The translations under genes and the position numbers were made by a program. A DNA stretch of 64,000 nucleotides. It comes from Leptodontidium sp. MPI-SDFR-AT-0119 (lineage: Eukaryota; Ascomycota; Leotiomycetes; Helotiales; Leptodontidiaceae). The stretch is taken from contig JAHLEZ010000029.1 in assembly GCA_020726505.1 (NCBI GenBank), positions 62,001 through 126,000 on the forward strand, read 5' to 3'. Below, piece after piece: positions 58,941-64,000 of the stretch. A model generated the notes under the pieces. It did not search any database and was not told the origin of the DNA. It worked only from the letters and a program-made list of their open reading frames with translations. Each line of letters starts with the position of its first letter. The first letter of the stretch is position 1.

Positions 58941-60120
58941 TCACTCGTTGTAGTGGTATACCTGTAAGAAGCCGTTAGTATTCATGTTTCAAGAAACAAT
59001 ATGTGGAGAAAGGGAGATGTACCTTGTAATTCGGTAACCCTGTAGCACTCCATCCTAATCTCTTGGCCATCTTCGCAAACCCTTCGGTCTCGATGAGATG
59101 GTAGAATGGGAAAGGGGGGAACATAGCCCCATCGCGATGAACCTCTGCCTTGACCAACAGTGCCGTACCTCCAACTCCATCCAGAGCAACTTCCTGCTTG
59201 GGATCTCCTCCATCCGTAGCCATGTATGCCATCAATGTCCTGTATGTAGCCATCGATGCATAACCTTCCAGCAAGATATCATCCGGTCCCAAAGTCTCAC
59301 CCAACTTCCGTGCTGTCTCGCTATCCTGCCAGCTGTTGAAATCGTAGGGACGTTCAGCGGGTTTCTTGGTCTTGGAGTCGATGAATTTCTGGAAGCAGTT
59401 GGGCACAATGATCGGCTTGTCGTGTGCGGCCAAATCTTGGATCAAGGTTGGAGGAGTTTCAATGATATCGGCATCGAGCCAAAGAACCCATGAGGTGGAG
59501 GGACCAAGTGTAGTGAAGAGTAGAGAGTTCCTTGCTCTGGACATGGCTGCTCGTCTAGCCTTCTGATTCTCCATCTTGTGTCTCTCGGCCTCGGACTGCG
59601 ATTGAAGAGGAGGATCAAAATCTTGTCTCTCGATGATAATGCTGGCGAATCGCTGGGTGATCGGACTTGACTTTTGCGTTTTGGCGATCTGTTCTTGCAA
59701 TGCGGCAGTCGCCGCATTTCCATCTCGATTCTTGGGGATGATGAAGGCTAGAGTGATGAGCTCGTGTGGGTAGTCAAGTCGTAGCAGGTTGTCCCAGTAC
59801 TCTTGATAGAATTTCGCCAGGGGGGTGAGGATCAGAATTGTCTCCTTGTTTGCTAGAGGGTCGCTCGAACTGGTGACATTGTTCATGTGGTAATGCACCA
59901 CTGGAGGAGGTATCCGCTTGCCATTCGCCTTCTCATTCTGCTTTCGAAAGGGTGATGTTGGGGGAGATAGAGGATTTGATGCTGCGCTGGCTTTTCGAAC
60001 TTGTGCTGAAGCGGAATCTGAACTTGAAGGTGATAGCAGGAAGAAGAAGATGAATATTAACAACACCACGCCAATAACAACTGTGACCGGACTCCTCCGT
60101 AATGACCGCGTTGGCCCCAT
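58941..60120 (-). CDS. Anp1/Mnn9/Van1-family mannosyltransferase (GT62), Golgi type II membrane protein
   Basis: Two exons, 60120-59023 and 58961-58941, give 372 aa; the last exon is only 21 nt and encodes VYHYNE plus stop. Topology: short cytosolic MGPTRSLRRSP, one membrane anchor (VTVVIGVVLLIFIFFFLL), a Ser/Pro stem, then the catalytic domain. Family motifs: ETILILTPLAKFYQEYWDNLLRLDYPHELI, FASIIIERQDF, RAAMSRARNSLLFTTLGPSTSWVLWLDADI with the DxD metal site, PIIVPNCFQ, ALDGVGGTALLVKAEVHRDGAMFPPFPFYHLIETEGFAKMAKRLG, and GLPNYKVYHYNE. These proteins form the M-Pol complexes that build the alpha-1,6-mannan backbone of N-glycans. The short stem points to the Mnn9-like subgroup, but I cannot separate it firmly from Anp1 or Van1. 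Reading into the intron would replace the conserved end with a 15-residue unrelated tail. Confidence 0.92.
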
Positions 60121-61626
60121 GGCTGCGCTGTGCTGTCGGTGTCCTCAATTGATGATCTCGTCCCCTATAATTCGCATTCGCATGTGCAGGCTGACTGACT
60201 CTCTCTGTTGGCAGATTCGCGTCGCTGTCGCAGGATCTTCTCAAAAGGAACGTGGTGGTCAAGCAGTCTTCCCCAGTGCGGGGAGGGTCGAGGGACTGCG
60301 CCGTTGGGAAGATGGAATTGTGGTTGTGACTTGGGGGTAGTGATGCCACAAAAAAGGAGCGGGAAACATCCAAACGAGAAGCCACCTGCCAGCCCAGCCT
60401 CACAACCCTGGACTATTCTTGATTAGGAAAGGCGGCTGCTGACCATGCAATTCTGACAGCTTCTGAACTATGGTATCTATTTTAGGTCTTTGGTTCTCGT
60501 ATTAACTTGTCGCTTGATTTATTGTTGTCCTCAGTTTTGTGATAAAAATCTTCTTGGTTTGCTTTGAGTTGAGTTTTGCTGAGTTCGTTTCAGAACTAAG
60601 AAGTGGTGAATTTGATAATGGTCATTCCAAATCCTGACTCTCAGGGAATACCTTCTACACCCCTTTATTTCCTTTTCACGTTCAACTTCAGACTTCGTTT
60701 TTTGCCTTCTACCTGAGGACCGTTGAATTCATTTTTATTGTTACATCCGAAAGGAACTGTTATTTTCTATATATATATTTCAAAGGTATGGTTCCGGATT
60801 TCAAAGTTGTTGCATTCTTGTATCGCCGGTTCATCTCAAGCAACCCGTAGCATAGTCTTCCCAATGTGTGACAAAAGCTCAGTCCTTTAATAGTAGGGCT
60901 TCGCTGGGGTGGTCGCAGCATGGTAACTACTTTGTTCTCTAGCCTCACCTCCAGAGCAGTTCACCGCTGGCATTCCCCTCGGCCCTTTTCTATGAACATC
61001 ACCTCAAAGCCAGGATACAAACAGCCGATCGTGAGTTCAGAAGCAGTTCGGAACGGAAGAAATTCAGGTATTGACGGTCAACTGCATGCATCAGTTGATC
61101 GTGTAGCGCTGCAGAGGCCAGAATCCGTTGGTATTTCCTTTCTCCGTTTGGTGTTTCAAGACATTCGGGTGTTCGCTGGATACTTCAAGTCACTCAAGAT
61201 CTCCTGCAGGTACCCAGTGCATTGACAGCAAACCATACTCAATTCAACGGTTGCCTTGTGGTGTTGCATAGTCTTTGTGAGTACTTGGCTGTTCAGAGAG
61301 TTGCATGGGTTTGAAGCCATTCCATGTCTGTTAATTGGTATTTATTATACCGTTCCGAGTCCGAGAGCAGCAGACTCAGAGGCACACAAGAAAATGCATC
61401 GCTATGCAATATGGCCAATGAATTTACGAATGAATCGAATTGGAGAACCGATACAGCCAGAATGTCATATGAGGAATAGTCGCGTGGCCTTCGTAATACG
61501 TTACCATCAGTATCTCTAGCTGGAGGCGTCGATTCGAACTGTTATGTCCCAGTCTCGTGTTTATATACATTGTCCGCTTTGCTACCAACCCCCTTTTATT
61601 TTTCTTTCCCGTCCCTCTCATCTCTT
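60121..61626. other. Intergenic region
   Basis: 1.5 kb between the mannosyltransferase start and the GH3 stop (both minus). 60121-60420 is the mannosyltransferase promoter and leader; 60430-60780 is AT-richer. No ORF with domain support. Confidence 0.4.
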
Positions 61627-64000
61627 TTACAAAAGACGAACAGTAGTCTTTGCTCTCAAATCCCTCGAACTAAGTCCAGCCTGCAGAGTGATATCTCCGC
61701 TTGGCAAAACCCACTGCTGGGAAGTCACATCCCAATAGCTGAGATCTCTCCTCTTCAGCAAGAAATCCACAGTACGCTTGTCCCCAGGCTTGAGATAAAC
61801 TTTCTTGAAACCACGCAAAGTGCGAACGGGAGTTCCATCTGGTGTTGCACCCGTTGGTGGGGTCATGTAGAGCTGCACGACCGTTGCGCCACCTACCTTC
61901 CCGGTGTTGGAGACTTGGATGCTGGCTTTAACCAGATCGGCCCAGAGATCTGGATGTCCACCCATCTCAATGGCTGTATTTTTGTTCGGGACAGCAGAGG
62001 GCTTCTTGACTAGAGACTTGGTCGAGAGGGACGTTCCAAGGTCGAACGTGGTATAGCTAAGACCGAAACCAAATTCGTACAGTGGAGTTACGTTCTTCGC
62101 ATCGAAGGCGCGGTAATCGATGAATTGACCTTCAGTAAAGTCGGCTTGCCACTCTGTCGGAGAAGAGATGCTCGTGAGATTTACGATTGGAATGAGGCAG
62201 TCTGTTTCATTGACTGGGATCGTGTATGGAAGTTTGCCTGACGGGTTGACGTCACCCCAGAGAATATCGACAATGGAGTTTCCGGTTTGCTCGCCAGGTA
62301 GATGAGCAGCAATGATCGCCTTGACGTTTGGATTTGAGGCCCATGGCATGGTATTGAGACCCGCCGAGTGGGTTACAACGACAGTGTTTGGGCAGCGGGC
62401 AGCAACATTGTTGACCACCTTGGTGGAGTCCCAGTCGGCTTCCAGAGTAGTCCTATCGAACCCCTCAGACGCCCATGTCTTCAAGAAAACAATGCACACT
62501 TCGGGAGTTGGATATATACTATGGAGATCGTTCGCGGCGAGAACATCGTTAGCGAGGATGTATGATACTCGTGCTCCAGTTTTCTGAGCTCGAGCTTTGA
62601 TAGCGTCCAGAGGCGACACAATAGTGGCATGTTTACCAGATCCGGATCCACCTCCAATATCGAGAGTACCAAGCGGCGTCCCAGTTTCACCATCTTTCTT
62701 CGCCCCGTCAAGACCGCCAGTGAGATCCGCAGCATCGTTGCCAAAAACACCAATGTGTTTTGGAGAGACAAGCGGCAAAGTACCATTAGTGTTCTTCAAC
62801 AGAACAGATCCAGCAGCGCCTAATTTCCGGATGATGTTCGCGTGATCGTGACGAACATCTCTAGCTGGCACCTCAGCAGATATGGGAATCTGAACATCGT
62901 AGTATGTGGACAATACAGCGAGACTGGCCGGATCCTGGGTCGGGAAGCCATTGTCTTGACCCAAGAGATAAAATGGTGTCATGACCCTGCGAATCATGTC
63001 GTCTAACCGATCAACTGACAAAGATCCATTGTTGACCGCACTTGTCAAATTGCCACCGAAGAAGGAGTTGCTTGATGCAGTGGAGGTTTGGTCTAAGGCT
63101 CCTGGCATATTCATATCGAGACCACCCGTCGCAGCTTTGACGCCGGAATGAACAGCAAAGAAGTCCGACATGACATAGCCATCAAACCCCAACTCGCCTT
63201 TGAGGACGGTATTAAGAAGGTGATCATTCTCACAGGAGTAAGTCTGATTGACGCGGTTGTAGCTGCACATAACAGCGGCGGTGCCGGCTTTGACAGCATC
63301 GGCGAAAGGCCACAAGTAGAGCTCATGGAGGGTGCGGTCGTCGATGTTGGCCGAGATTCCCTCAACCACACTTCCATCTTTGGAGAAACTCATCGTTCTC
63401 TGCGTCTCTTGTTCGTTGCCGATGAAGTGTTTCGACACAGCCTGAACTCCAGTGTCTTGAATACCTCGAACAGTAGCCTCCATCGATCGGCCTGTCAGAT
63501 ACGGGTCGGGAGAAAAGCCTTCCCAGTTGCGACCTCCCAGCGAATGTCGGCCGATTGGCCCAGCTGATGGACTATTCGTGATGTGTCAGCTCACACGCGA
63601 GAAATGAACATTGACGAGATGGTAGAATCAAAAGCTTACCCGAGCAGAACCTGCGCGCCTTTCTCCCTGAATTCAGAAGCCAAAGCATATGCCCTTGCAT
63701 ATATGAGATCCTCATCCCAACTAGCAGCTGCAGTCAAGCCAGCTGGGAAAACGCTGACCAAATCCGCTCGGTTGAGTGCTGTAGGTCCATCCTGAGTACA
63801 AATTCCGGTGTAGTTCAGTCGAGGAATTGCAGCGACTGTAGAGGATATCCGAGTTAGAACCGGCAATTCTCGAAATAAAATTTGGAGGTGCAAGAAAAGA
63901 GTCTCAAGCAGGTAAATGGAAGGAGCCTAAGGAATCTGGACTACGAACTGTTCCCAATACAATATCCCGCAGAAGAATTACCCGTCACCATCGCAGCCTT
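61627..64000 (-). CDS. Glycoside hydrolase family 3 beta-glucosidase (N-terminus outside window)
   Basis: Visible exons on the minus strand: 64000-63949 (partial), 63835-63640 and 63571-61627, joined in frame to about 665 residues. The junctions restore the family signatures GYCIGNIAAIPRLNYTGICTQDGP and [31 protein letters not shown]. Further landmarks: KHFIGNEQE, AVMCSYNRVN, GFDGYVMSDFFAVHSG (nucleophile Asp in SDF), GLDMNMPGA, a second alpha/beta domain (SVLLKNTNGTLPLV, IPVNETDCL), and a C-terminal fibronectin III-like domain (VKASIQVSNTGKVGGATVVQLYMTPP, TLRGFKKVYLKPGDKRTVDFLL). Such enzymes release glucose from cello-oligosaccharides or other beta-glucosides and are usually secreted; the signal peptide would lie beyond the window. 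Last exon and C-terminus are complete. Confidence 0.93.

Overview
This is a nuclear window from a filamentous ascomycete. Genes are split by short introns (about 44-170 bp, mostly GTAAGT-like donors and CAG/TAG acceptors with CTAAC/CTGAC-type branch sites). Codon use is mixed and GC is moderate. The repertoire is typical of Pezizomycotina: membrane-anchored aspartyl protease, Anp1/Mnn9-family mannosyltransferase, GH3 beta-glucosidase, Yra1/ALY and Eaf6. A leotiomycete is my guess from protein flavour only.

Layout. 1-15.3 kb is a housekeeping block: a Ser/Pro-rich partial gene, an unknown Pro-rich protein, an FAHD1-like hydrolase, EAF6, an F-box/JmjC protein divergent from eIF4A, an unknown coiled-coil protein and an intracellular DPP V-like S9 peptidase. 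16-25.5 kb is mostly extracytoplasmic: a beta-lactamase-fold serine hydrolase, a repeat-built cell-wall protein and a membrane-anchored aspartyl protease homologue. 25.5-44.8 kb is a gene-poor accessory region. It holds an arginyl-tRNA synthetase-like gene that has lost both class I signature motifs, a CorA-like membrane protein with a pure 53-Glu tract encoded by a hexamer microsatellite, two short elements with terminal inverted repeats, a badly decayed NRPS (A-T-C-A remnant) and an Aurora-type kinase. 44.8-64 kb returns to core functions: Yra1/ALY mRNA export factor, a mitochondrially targeted unknown protein, a large Ser-rich phosphoprotein-like protein, Pex4-type E2, Anp1/Mnn9 mannosyltransferase and a GH3 beta-glucosidase running off the right edge.

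How the genes fit together. Most are unrelated neighbours. The exception worth attention is the 27-43 kb region: the ArgRS-like paralogue, the dead NRPS with CGG palindromes in its upstream DNA, and the short inverted-repeat elements look like the remains of a specialised-metabolism or rapidly evolving accessory locus. Exon boundaries were reconstructed by hand from reading frame, splice sites and family conservation. All multi-exon models given here close in frame.
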